Of a stretch of 64,000 nt of DNA, positions 35,518-44,164 are shown piece by piece. Source of the stretch: Solidesulfovibrio sp. (GTDB lineage Bacteria > Desulfobacterota > Desulfovibrionia > Desulfovibrionales > Desulfovibrionaceae); NCBI RefSeq assembly GCF_038562415.1, contig NZ_JBCFBA010000001.1, positions 186,001 through 250,000 on the forward strand, written 5' to 3'. Under the pieces are notes generated by a model. It was not told where the DNA came from. It saw only the letters and a list, made by a program, of their open reading frames with translations, and made no database searches. The first letter of the stretch is position 1. Each line of letters begins with the position of its first letter. The translations under genes were made by a program, and so were the position numbers.

Positions 35518-36167
35518 GCCTGACCGCCGAAACCATTATCGATCAGGCGGCCCGGGAGCTCAACGACTCCCGGGCCAATGCCGCGGCCGACCGGACCTGG
35601 TCGGACCCGGTGCTGATCGCCTACCTCAACAACGGGATCATCCAGATCGCCCTGGTGCGGCCGGACCTCTCGGCCAAGACCGCCTCGGTCAAGCTGGTCC
35701 CCGGAACGCGCCAGGCGCTGCCGGCGGACGCGGCCCGACTGCTGAGCGTGGTGCGCAACCGGGGCGCCACGGGGACGGTTGATGGCCTGGTCATCACCCA
35801 GGCCGACCGGGATTCGTTGGATGCCGTCTCGCCCGCCTGGCACGCCTCCCGGGCGGCGGCCGTCAGGAACTACGTCTACGACCTGCGGTTCGGCACGGCC
35901 TTTTACGTCTATCCCGGGGCCACGGATACCATCGGTGTCTGGGTGGAGCTCATCTATTCCGCCATCTTCACGGTGACGGGCCTGCAGGACGTCGTGCCAC
36001 TCTCGGATCTGTGCCTGAGTCCCTTGAAACATTGGATCAAATACGAGTGCCTGGGCAAGGAAACCGACGACGCCACAAGCGCCGAGCGGGGACAGGCCCA
36101 TTACACCGCGTTTTTCCAGGAACTGGGCGTGAAGACCACGACCGACAGTTCCCTGCCGCCGGACTGA
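35514..36167 (+). CDS. head-tail adaptor protein
   Basis: A 217-residue protein resembling podovirus adaptors that follow the coat gene (gp4/gp11-like). N-terminal helices (TAETIIDQAARELNDSRANA, and LIAYLNNGIIQIALVRPDL) are typical of such adaptors, and the middle is beta-rich. It overlaps the previous gene, and the next adaptor starts 4 bp later. Confidence 0.7.
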   Translation: MSLTAETIIDQAARELNDSRANAAADRTWSDPVLIAYLNNGIIQIALVRPDLSAKTASVKLVPGTRQALPADAARLLSVVRNRGATGTVDGLVITQADRDSLDAVSPAWHASRAAAVRNYVYDLRFGTAFYVYPGATDTIGVWVELIYSAIFTVTGLQDVVPLSDLCLSPLKHWIKYECLGKETDDATSAERGQAHYTAFFQELGVKTTTDSSLPPD

Positions 36168-36171
36168 TGCC

Positions 36172-36807
36172 ATGCAGATCAAATGGGATGCCTTCTTTCC
36201 GCTGGTGAAGCTGCACTGCGACGGGGTCGCCGATCCGCTGCTCGTCATGGCCATCCGGGCGGCGGCCATCGTGTTTTGCACGGAAACCCTCGCCTACAGG
36301 GCCGATCTCGATCCGTGCGATATCCGGGCCGGGCTGGCGGAATACGCCCTGGACCCGCCGGACCTGGACACGCGCATTGTTGCTCCCGTCTATGTGGCCG
36401 TGGCTGGCCGGGAAATCGATGCCCTGTGCGAAGAGCAGATGCCGCGGGGCTGGCGGGCGCGGGGCGCGGGCCCGGCGCAGGGGTATCTGCGCATGACGCC
36501 GCAGCTGCTGCGCCTGCATCCCGTGCCGGATACGGACATTGCCCGGGGCCTGTTCGTCCGGGCCGGGCTGGCGCCGGTTCGCGGCGCCGACGAGGTGGAA
36601 GAGGAGCTGCTCGAAACCTACGGCGAAACCATCGCCCATGGCGCGGCGGCCAGGCTGTTCGAGATCCCCAGGAAGGCCTGGTCCGATATGCAGTTAAGCG
36701 CCTACCACCAGCAGCTTTTCGAGCGGGGCCTGTCCGACGCCAAGGTCAGGGTCAGAAAGGGCGACAGCACGGCGGACCTGCGCGTCGCCATGAGGGCCTT
36801 CGTATGA
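36172..36807 (+). CDS. second head-tail adaptor-like protein
   Basis: A 211-residue protein with an N-terminal helical segment (WDAFFPLVKLHCDG...AIRAAAIVFCTETLAY) characteristic of podovirus tail-tubular/adaptor A proteins, then a beta-rich body. Both adaptors precede the tail fibre genes, as in BPP-1/T7-like order. The next gene overlaps it by four bases (ATGA). Confidence 0.65.
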   Translation: MQIKWDAFFPLVKLHCDGVADPLLVMAIRAAAIVFCTETLAYRADLDPCDIRAGLAEYALDPPDLDTRIVAPVYVAVAGREIDALCEEQMPRGWRARGAGPAQGYLRMTPQLLRLHPVPDTDIARGLFVRAGLAPVRGADEVEEELLETYGETIAHGAAARLFEIPRKAWSDMQLSAYHQQLFERGLSDAKVRVRKGDSTADLRVAMRAFV

Positions 36808-36995
36808 ACCGGAAACTGCAGGACGCCTTGAACCTCATCCCGGACGCGGCCACGCGCAACGCCATTGGCGAGGCCCTGTCCTGGCTCAAGGAAGCCTATG
36901 ACAGCCACACCCATGAGGTGACCCTGGGCGAGGCGAGGGCAACCAGCACGACACCCATGACCGGCGGCAACGCCAGCCGGTTCCCGGAGCGATAA
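36804..36995 (+). CDS. short phage protein
   Basis: A 63-residue protein beginning at an ATG that overlaps the previous stop. Predicted helical at the N-terminus (LQDALNLIPDAATRN) and His/Asp-containing near residue 35 (DSHTHEVTLGE), like a small tail protein. Little more can be said. Confidence 0.55.
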   Translation: MNRKLQDALNLIPDAATRNAIGEALSWLKEAYDSHTHEVTLGEARATSTTPMTGGNASRFPER

Positions 36996-36998
36996 GCC

Positions 36999-39317
36999 AT
37001 GGCCCTATTCCCGGCCTTGCCGGCGCCGTGCCTGGGCGATGCGCCGACTTCCCCCAGGTTGTCGCTGGCCAACATGGCGGCCACGCGCCTGGTCGCGGAT
37101 GTCGCGGCGGATACGACCTTGTTGCCGGTTGTGCACGTGGCATCGGCTCCCGATCTGTCTTCGGGCCGTTTCGCCTATGCGGTGCTGCGCGACGCCGAGG
37201 CCAACGCCGAAGTGGTCAAGGTGACGGCGGTGCAGTCCGCTCCGGCGGCCTTTGTGGTCCAACGGGGCCAGGACCAGTCCCTGGCCCGGGCCTGGAAGGC
37301 CGGCGACCTTGTCGAGTTCCGCCTGACCAAGGGTGCGGTGTCCCAGCTGATCCAGGACGCGACGCAGCAGGCCCTGGCCGCGACCTGCGCCATGCTGGGC
37401 GTGGCCGAGCCGTCGATTTTCGAGGAATGCCGCCGGCGCATCAATGCCGTCTTCGCGGCGGCCTTGCCGGTTGGCGGCGTGGAATTCTGCTTTGCCGACG
37501 ATGTCGCCGCCTTTGGCGAGGCGTTTTCCGAGCTGGACGGCGGGTATTTGTGGGTATCGGAGGCCCAGGAGTTGTTCGATCTCTGGGGTTACCGCTTCGG
37601 CACGGCGGAAAGCGGGGCCATGTTCGGCAAGCCCGACCTGCGCGGGCGCTATATCCGGGTGTGCGACAACGGCGCGGAAGTCGATCCCGACGCGGCGGAC
37701 CGGGACGGCGGCGATGCGCCGGGATCGACGCAGGAGGATGCGTTCAAGGAACACAACCACTCCTTGGACATGGGCGGCCAGGGCATCAAGGATGGAGGCA
37801 ACTGGGCCTGGGGTGACCGGGAGCATGGGGAGGGGCTCAACACGACGCTCCTGCAGGCCACGGGAGGCAATCAGACCAGCTTTCGCGATGTCTCGCTGAC
37901 GGCCGTGGTGCGGTGCCGCCCAGGGACCATGGGCGAAACGTACAAGAAGTACGCAGTGCGCGAGGACCTTTCGATCCAGCACAACGGGCTGACCCTGTAC
38001 CAGATTGAGGCCCTGGTTTCCTGGGAAGCAACCAGCATGACGGTCCAAGCCGGGGATCTGGGCGGGTATGTCGCCTCGGAAAGCAATCTTTCCCAGTATG
38101 GCAAGGCCTGGGTGGGGCCTGGTTCCAAAGTGTACGGCAATGCGTTCGTTGGTGGGGATGCCCTCGTTGTTGCAGGCGGCGGGGAGGTGTTTGATGCGGC
38201 AAAAGCGTATGGGGCCGCCCAGATCATCAACGCCAAGTTGTACGAGAACGCAAGGGCCTTTGGCACCATTGCGGTGGTGGACTCGGAAGTCCACGGGAAT
38301 GCCAGTGTTTCGGGAAGCGGCATTGTTGTCGATGCGACGGTCTATGGCGAGGTGATAATCAAGGACAATGCCAGAGTCCATGACGGAGCGACTGTCTATG
38401 GATATACAACACTGCAAGACAATGCCGCAGTATTTAACAATTCTACTGTTTATGGTGGTATGGACGACCCTGTTTTGCTGAAAGACAATGTTATGGTGTT
38501 TGGAAATTGTCAAATATATTCCAATGTAATTTTGGAAGGAAGCGTGCAAATTCATAGTTCATGTTCTGTCTATGACAATGTCAGAATGTCAGACAATGGA
38601 ACTGTTTTTGAAAATTGCTCTGTATATAATAACGTAACTATAAAAGGGAATGCAGCCGTTTTCAACGGTAGCCAGGTTTACGATGATGTTGTTGTTGAAG
38701 GCGACGCTAGTGTTTTTGGTGACAACAACATTCATTCGCATGTGCGGCTGTCCGGGTTTTGTGACATTGATGGCGACGGGGCTCTTGGTATGGGGAATTC
38801 CATTTATGAGAATGTCGATGTGTCCGGAAATTCTTATATAGAAGGGTGTAATATATACGACAATGTCACTGTCTCAGGGGCAAGCACATTGGTAGGCTCC
38901 GATATTTACAACGATGTTGTAATTGATTGCCCTGCTGTCGAAGGCCCGAATCTGTATATCCATGATTCATCCGTCTATGGCGGGGCCAGAGTGTCCGACT
39001 CGCCGGCCATCGTCTCGGCAAGTGTATACGGGCAATGCCGGTTTCATGGTGACGCCTACATTAATAATTCGACCTTGAGTGGCGTTGCCGAAGCCTCAGG
39101 CAATGCCTCGATTACCAATGGCGCCATCGTGACCGATCAAGCCAAAGTCTATGACTCGGGCCATGTCGATGGGGGCAAGCTCTTTGATACCTGCCGCGTC
39201 TATGAAAACGGCCAGGTCCTGGCGCCGGCGGAATTGCGCGGCAACGTTCGCGTGCATGGCGATGCCGTGGTCGACTACTCCGTGTCCGGCGACGTGGATA
39301 TCGCCCAAGCGGCCTAG
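36999..39317 (+). CDS. tail fibre: tail-collar N-terminus fused to YdcK-like left-handed beta-solenoid
   Basis: A 772-residue receptor-binding protein. Residues ~1-310 share the organisation of the next gene (fibre): beta-rich N-terminus, a coiled region, then a tail-collar domain ending in GDREHGEGLNTT. From residue ~317 the protein continues into a segment like the YdcK family (KKYAVREDLS, then GDLGGYVASESNLSQYG), and residues ~365-770 are hexapeptide-like beta-helix turns (patterns such as NARVHDGATVYG). The DNA from about 38340 to 38960 is AT-rich (a 60-bp sample is 35% GC) while its flanks are GC-rich, indicating transfer of the tip. The frame is intact. Confidence 0.8.
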   Translation: MALFPALPAPCLGDAPTSPRLSLANMAATRLVADVAADTTLLPVVHVASAPDLSSGRFAYAVLRDAEANAEVVKVTAVQSAPAAFVVQRGQDQSLARAWKAGDLVEFRLTKGAVSQLIQDATQQALAATCAMLGVAEPSIFEECRRRINAVFAAALPVGGVEFCFADDVAAFGEAFSELDGGYLWVSEAQELFDLWGYRFGTAESGAMFGKPDLRGRYIRVCDNGAEVDPDAADRDGGDAPGSTQEDAFKEHNHSLDMGGQGIKDGGNWAWGDREHGEGLNTTLLQATGGNQTSFRDVSLTAVVRCRPGTMGETYKKYAVREDLSIQHNGLTLYQIEALVSWEATSMTVQAGDLGGYVASESNLSQYGKAWVGPGSKVYGNAFVGGDALVVAGGGEVFDAAKAYGAAQIINAKLYENARAFGTIAVVDSEVHGNASVSGSGIVVDATVYGEVIIKDNARVHDGATVYGYTTLQDNAAVFNNSTVYGGMDDPVLLKDNVMVFGNCQIYSNVILEGSVQIHSSCSVYDNVRMSDNGTVFENCSVYNNVTIKGNAAVFNGSQVYDDVVVEGDASVFGDNNIHSHVRLSGFCDIDGDGALGMGNSIYENVDVSGNSYIEGCNIYDNVTVSGASTLVGSDIYNDVVIDCPAVEGPNLYIHDSSVYGGARVSDSPAIVSASVYGQCRFHGDAYINNSTLSGVAEASGNASITNGAIVTDQAKVYDSGHVDGGKLFDTCRVYENGQVLAPAELRGNVRVHGDAVVDYSVSGDVDIAQAA

Positions 39318-39326
39318 GGAGGATGT

Positions 39327-40259
39327 ATGGGCATCCACTATGACGAGACAACGCATACCTTCACCTGCGATGTGCCGCAGTACGATACGGTCGTCTTTTC
39401 CAATTTCGCCCAAACCACCCTGGTCGGCGGCATCACCGACCAGGACACGCTGGTCAGCGTTGCCGATGGGGCGGTCTTTCCCGCCCTGGGCGCTGGCCAG
39501 CTCTTTTATGCGGTGCTCATCGATGCGGTGTATCGGCGGGAGATCGTCAAGGTCACGGGCCGCAACGGCTCCACCCTGACCGTCGCGCGCGCCCAGGAAG
39601 GGACGCAGGCGCGCGCCTTCGTCACCGGCGACCGCCTGGAACTGGTGGCCTCGGCCGCCGCCTTGGAGGCCTTGCGCCTGCGGGCCAAGGAAGAGGCGGC
39701 GGCCGAGGCTTGCGCCACGATCGCCGACATGGCCAACCTTCTCTATGAAACCATCGAAGACTTGGCCCAAAAGCTGGTTGACGGCGTCTGCCCCATTGGC
39801 ACGGTCCGGTTTTTCCTCGTCACGGACATCCCCAGCAACTTCGTCCGGCTGGACAACGGCACGGCCATTTCGCGCACCGTCTATCCGGACCTGTTCGCGA
39901 AATGGGGAACGACCTTCGGGCCGGGCGACGGCTCCACGACGTTCGGCACGCCCAAGATGGCCGGACGCTTCATCCGCATCTGCGACCACGGCGCCGGCGT
40001 CGATCCCGACGCGGACACGCGACTCAGCCGCGGCGATGGGCTGGGAGGCGACCGGGCTGGCACCATCCAGGAGGACCAGACCAAGTCCCATGCCCATGAC
40101 CTGGATGTGGGCTGGCAAGGCATCGCCCAGGGCGGCGCCTGGGCCTATGGCGATCGCGAGCACGGCGAGGGGCTCAACACCACGGTCGTGCAGAGCTCGG
40201 GCGGCAATGAAACCAGGGGTAAGAACATCTACCTGGTGGCCGCCGTGAGGGCGCTGTGA
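39327..40259 (+). CDS. tail-collar fibre protein, paralogue of the preceding gene
   Basis: A 310-residue fibre without a solenoid tip. Its N-terminus (FYAVLIDAVYRREIVKVTG) matches the same segment of the preceding fibre (FAYAVLRDAEANAEVVKVTA), and its tail-collar C-terminus shares GDREHGEGLNTT and GGNxT. This shows a duplicated gene. It is preceded by GGAGG. Collar fibres bind receptors or connect to the tail; which of the two binds the host is not clear. Confidence 0.78.
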   Translation: MGIHYDETTHTFTCDVPQYDTVVFSNFAQTTLVGGITDQDTLVSVADGAVFPALGAGQLFYAVLIDAVYRREIVKVTGRNGSTLTVARAQEGTQARAFVTGDRLELVASAAALEALRLRAKEEAAAEACATIADMANLLYETIEDLAQKLVDGVCPIGTVRFFLVTDIPSNFVRLDNGTAISRTVYPDLFAKWGTTFGPGDGSTTFGTPKMAGRFIRICDHGAGVDPDADTRLSRGDGLGGDRAGTIQEDQTKSHAHDLDVGWQGIAQGGAWAYGDREHGEGLNTTVVQSSGGNETRGKNIYLVAAVRAL

Positions 40260-42118
40260 TGGGCGTGCTCACCCTTGCCTCGTTCTCCGGCCAGGGGCCG
40301 CGCACCAGCCCCGGCCTGCTGCGGGACAACATGGCCGTGGCGGCCATGAATTGCGACCTGGCCTCGGGCGAGATCCGGGCCTTCAAGGACACGCAAGCCG
40401 TCTGGACGCCGACCAAGCCGGGCTATCTGGAGACGATCTATCTGTACGAACGGTCCTTCTGGTTCCACTGGGCCACGGATGTGGACGTGGTGAAGGGGCC
40501 GATCATCGATGACGAGGCCAAACGGGTCTATTTCACAGGCGACGGCAAGCCCAAGCTGACGACGCTGGCCCTGGCCACCCAGGGCCAGGGCACGAACTAC
40601 CCGCTTGCCTCCCGGCCCCTGGGGATTCCCGCCCCGGACTCCACCGACGACAAGCATCCCCTGACCGTGACCCCGGGCGGCGGCGTGACGGAAAACGCCC
40701 GCAGCGTGACCTACGTCTACACCTACGTCAGCGACCTCGGGGAAGAGGGGCCGCCCAATACCGCCTCGGACGTCGTGACCACCCATAATGGCGAAACCGT
40801 GGGGCTCGGCGGCTTCCGGCCGCCGCCGGAAGGCTACGCCTGCATCACCAGGTTGCGCATCTACCGCGCGGCCAGCGGGTCCGGCGGGTCGACCTATTTC
40901 CAGTTCGTGGCCGAGGTGGACGCGGATACGGTCACCTGGAACGACCAGGTCCTGGACAAGGACCTGGTCGAAGTGCTGCCCAGCGCCACCTGGAAGGCGC
41001 CGCCGGAGAACCTGCGCGGGCTGGTCTCCATGCCCGGCGGGCTCATGGCCGGTTTTTTCGACAAGACCGTCTGCTTTTGCGAGCCGTACTACCCCCATGC
41101 CTGGCCCACGGCCTATCAGTACCCGGTGGACTTCCCCATCGTGGCCTTGGGCGTGTTCGGCTCGACCCTGGCCGTTTTGACCGAGGGGCATCCCTATCTC
41201 ATGTCCGTGTCCCATCCGTCCGTGGTCCAAAGCGCCAAGCATCCCAACCCGCAGGGCTGCGTATCCAAAAAGGGCGTGGTCAGTTCGGAACTGGGCGTGA
41301 TCTTCCCCACCCCGGACGGCTTGTTCCTGCTTTCGGACAACCAGAGCGGGCTTATTGCCCGCGACCTCGTCACCAAGCGGGACTGGCGCAATTTCAACCC
41401 GGCCACGCTCAGGGCCGTGGTCCATGACGGCCGCTACTGGGGGTTTTACCGCAAGGAGGTCACGGCCGAGGGCGAGATCCTGGGCGGCGGGTTCGTGTTC
41501 GACCCCCAGGACCAGGATGTCCGCTTCACCGAAGTGGATTTCTTCGCCCACTGCGCCCAGTCCATCCCCGAGAGCGATGACCTGTTCTTCGTGTTCCGCG
41601 GCAACGGCATCAACACCATCCACAAGTGGGACAGCGGCACGGCGCCCAGGCCCTATGTCTGGCGTTCCAAGACTTGGGAGATGAGCCCGCGCAATTTCGC
41701 CGCCGCCCGGGTGGAAGCCAATTTCGAGGCGCCGTTGACACCGGCCGAGCTGGCCCAGCGCCAGGCCCTGCGCCAGGCGGTCATCGACGCCAACCAGGCG
41801 CGTATCGAGGCCTATTTCGATGAGCAGGGCGGCCTGCTGGCCGGGGTGGACGGCGGGCTGGCCATGGCCCCCGTGGCGGACGTGCTCTTTGCCGGCGACC
41901 TCCTGGAAACGCCGCCGGTTGTCGATATTTCCCGCCGCTACGTGGATTTCAAGCTCATCGTCGACGACCTGGTCCGGTTCGTCCACCGCGTGGCCGATCC
42001 CAAGCCCTTCCGGCTGCCGGGCGGCTACACGGGCCGCAAGGTGCAAATCGAGATCGCCGGAACGGCTGATGTGAAAAAGGTGCTCGTGGGCACGTCCGTG
42101 ACGGCCCTGGCCCAATAG
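40259..42118 (+). CDS. tail tubular/hub (nozzle) protein
   Basis: A 619-residue protein. The N-terminal GPRTSPGLLRDNMA start, the repeated beta-strand body with many WxP/YxxP turns, and a length near 620 fit the beta-propeller nozzle protein (gp12/tail tubular B) of podoviruses. Residues ~490-540 contain a helical insertion (ELAQRQALRQAVIDANQARI). It begins at an ATG overlapping the previous stop. Confidence 0.7.
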   Translation: MGVLTLASFSGQGPRTSPGLLRDNMAVAAMNCDLASGEIRAFKDTQAVWTPTKPGYLETIYLYERSFWFHWATDVDVVKGPIIDDEAKRVYFTGDGKPKLTTLALATQGQGTNYPLASRPLGIPAPDSTDDKHPLTVTPGGGVTENARSVTYVYTYVSDLGEEGPPNTASDVVTTHNGETVGLGGFRPPPEGYACITRLRIYRAASGSGGSTYFQFVAEVDADTVTWNDQVLDKDLVEVLPSATWKAPPENLRGLVSMPGGLMAGFFDKTVCFCEPYYPHAWPTAYQYPVDFPIVALGVFGSTLAVLTEGHPYLMSVSHPSVVQSAKHPNPQGCVSKKGVVSSELGVIFPTPDGLFLLSDNQSGLIARDLVTKRDWRNFNPATLRAVVHDGRYWGFYRKEVTAEGEILGGGFVFDPQDQDVRFTEVDFFAHCAQSIPESDDLFFVFRGNGINTIHKWDSGTAPRPYVWRSKTWEMSPRNFAAARVEANFEAPLTPAELAQRQALRQAVIDANQARIEAYFDEQGGLLAGVDGGLAMAPVADVLFAGDLLETPPVVDISRRYVDFKLIVDDLVRFVHRVADPKPFRLPGGYTGRKVQIEIAGTADVKKVLVGTSVTALAQ

Positions 42119-42127
42119 GAGGAAGCC

Positions 42128-42991
42128 ATGATGCGACAGGGACCGATGGCCGGCCCGGGGCCGGCGTATCTCGTCGGCGAACGGGGACCGGAAATGTATG
42201 TCCCGGATCAGGGGCAACCGCGAATGGTCGGACGCGCCGGGCCGGAGATCATGGTGCCGCCCCGCGACGGCGTCGTCATCCCCTTCCACCTCTTGCAGAT
42301 CGCCTTGAAGCTCGGCCTTACCCTGGAGCAAACCCTCGGGCTGCTCCAGGAGTTCCAGGGAGCGGGGCAGGCCTCGCCCGAGGCAGGGAGCGCGCCGCCC
42401 GGCCAGGGAGTGCCGCCGGGACCGCCCCCCGCCGCCCCGGCCGGAGGCCTGCGCCTGGAACCCAGGGCCGAGGGCGGCGAGGTCGAAGGCACGGATGATC
42501 CGGAACTGCGCCAGCGCATCGAAGAGATCGTCCTGTCCACCTTGTCGGGCGGGCAGGGCCAGGGCGGGGCCGGCAGGGGCGGTCCGGACAGGGAAAGGGC
42601 CTTGCAGGCGGCCAAGTGGGCCAGCGATCCGCTCTATTACGGCGGGGCCGGCACGGGCGACGATGCCTTGGTGCGGGACAAGGGCGGCAACACCTCCACC
42701 GTGGGCCTGCTCAAACAGGCGGCGACGACCAATCCCGAGGACATTCCCGCGTCCATGCGCAACGAGCCGCGCAGCACGGGGCTCAATCAGGCGATCATGG
42801 CCACCGAGGGGGGCGACCAGGCGCCCCAGGAAAGCCAGGGAGAAACGGCCCCATCGACCGGCGGCGCCGGGCTTCGCTCCGAGGCCCTGCCGACGACTGG
42901 CGGAACGGCCTGGGGCTTTCCGGACCAGAATGCGGAAGCCAGGCCGTTTTCCATTCCCGCCGCCCTGACTGGGCTGCGCGGCAGGGGGTAG
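42128..42991 (+). CDS. virion protein with tape-measure-type VGERGPE motif
   Basis: A 287-residue protein rich in Pro/Gly. YLVGERGPEMYVPDQGQP near residue 13 and a degenerate second copy (GRAGPEIMVPP near residue 35) match the motif found at the ends of phage tape-measure proteins. The remainder, from residue ~90, is disordered (Pro, Gly, Gln). It comes between tail hub and internal virion proteins, so it probably enters the virion; exact role unknown. Confidence 0.6.
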   Translation: MMRQGPMAGPGPAYLVGERGPEMYVPDQGQPRMVGRAGPEIMVPPRDGVVIPFHLLQIALKLGLTLEQTLGLLQEFQGAGQASPEAGSAPPGQGVPPGPPPAAPAGGLRLEPRAEGGEVEGTDDPELRQRIEEIVLSTLSGGQGQGGAGRGGPDRERALQAAKWASDPLYYGGAGTGDDALVRDKGGNTSTVGLLKQAATTNPEDIPASMRNEPRSTGLNQAIMATEGGDQAPQESQGETAPSTGGAGLRSEALPTTGGTAWGFPDQNAEARPFSIPAALTGLRGRG

Positions 42992-42994
42992 GCC

Positions 42995-44149
42995 ATGTCC
43001 ACCGACCAGTACAACGACATGTTCAACCAGTACAACTGGTACGGCCTGGGCTCGCTCATGACGGGCATGGACCAGAACCAGAAGGCCTATGACCTGCTCT
43101 ACCAGCAGCTCGCCAATTATTACACGGACAGGCAGAGCCAGTCTGAAGATCGCCAGCGGTATTACGACATCTGGGACGACGTCGAGCGTGCCCAGGCCCA
43201 GCAGATGCTCAGCGACGTCTCGAAATACAACAATTACAATGACAAATTGATGGCCGCCAATATGGAGGCCCTGTCTCGGCGGTCGCTTTACTATCCCTTG
43301 GAAGAGCAGTCCATCCAGTCGGCCATGGACGAACTCGGTTTCGAGTCCGATCAGCGAAACCGCATCAAATCCATGTACTGGCCCTACGAGGAAAAAGCGC
43401 TGCAATCGGCGACAAAGGACCTGCAGGAGCAAGAGGACCTGCGCAAGATGCGCTATGAAACCACCTATCCGGCCATGCAGGAATACGCCGCCGAGGTGGG
43501 GAAGATCAATCCCGAGGCCTATGCCGACCAGGCCGGCACGGATGTCCAGCAGGCCTATGCCAACACCATGGGCCAGACGGTGCGCAATGCCTCGCGCATG
43601 GGCATCAACCCCAATTCCGGGGCCTTTGCCCAGACCATGGCCGACAACGCCAACAGTCAGGCCCTGGCCCTGGCCGGCGGCCGCAACGCCGGGCGGCAGC
43701 AGGGCACGCAAGCCAAGCTGGCCGGACTGCAAAGCGTGGTTTCCATGGGCTCCTTCCAGGCGCCGACGTCCACCGGCAGCCAGGTAACCGCTAATTTCGG
43801 CAGCAAGACGGCCGGCACGGCTGGCCTCAGCACGGCGGCCAGCGGCGGCCTGCGCACGGGCCTGACCAACGTGATGAATCCCATGAATTCCTCCTCCGTG
43901 GCCGGCATGTCCTATGGCTGGCGTACGCAGCCGGGCAGTTATCCGAGCTATGCGCCGTTACTGGCCGCCGGCACGACGAACATGGGCCGGTACAAGGAGG
44001 GGCTGGATGGCATGTCGTCCATGACCAAGGCCTCCGATGCCTACAGCGCCGCCGAGCAGCAGAATTCCTTCGGCTTGGGCGATATCGGCAGCATCATCGG
44101 CACGGGTCTCAAAGTTGCCGGCACGGGCGCAAGCCTCGGCTGGTGGTAG
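42995..44149 (+). CDS. internal virion (ejection) protein candidate
   Basis: A 384-residue protein with a helical N-terminal half rich in Tyr, Gln and Asn (for example MFNQYNWYGLGSLMTGMDQN) and a Gly/Ser/Ala-rich C-terminal half that may be flexible or membrane-active (near residues 265-380, ending with GLKVAGTGASLGWW). Such composition and position before the giant protein suit a DNA-ejection protein. No enzymatic motif was found. Confidence 0.6.
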   Translation: MSTDQYNDMFNQYNWYGLGSLMTGMDQNQKAYDLLYQQLANYYTDRQSQSEDRQRYYDIWDDVERAQAQQMLSDVSKYNNYNDKLMAANMEALSRRSLYYPLEEQSIQSAMDELGFESDQRNRIKSMYWPYEEKALQSATKDLQEQEDLRKMRYETTYPAMQEYAAEVGKINPEAYADQAGTDVQQAYANTMGQTVRNASRMGINPNSGAFAQTMADNANSQALALAGGRNAGRQQGTQAKLAGLQSVVSMGSFQAPTSTGSQVTANFGSKTAGTAGLSTAASGGLRTGLTNVMNPMNSSSVAGMSYGWRTQPGSYPSYAPLLAAGTTNMGRYKEGLDGMSSMTKASDAYSAAEQQNSFGLGDIGSIIGTGLKVAGTGASLGWW

Positions 44150-44164
44150 GCGCGAGGGGGCAGT

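Noticed and set aside
36999-40259. A diversity-generating retroelement next to the fibre genes, as in BPP-1-like phages
   Set aside because: No reverse transcriptase gene, and no variable/template repeat pair was noticed.
40229-43732. Minus-strand open frame of 1167 codons across the tail hub
   Set aside because: Antisense shadow of several phage genes; its protein is rich in Gly/His/Arg with no domain.
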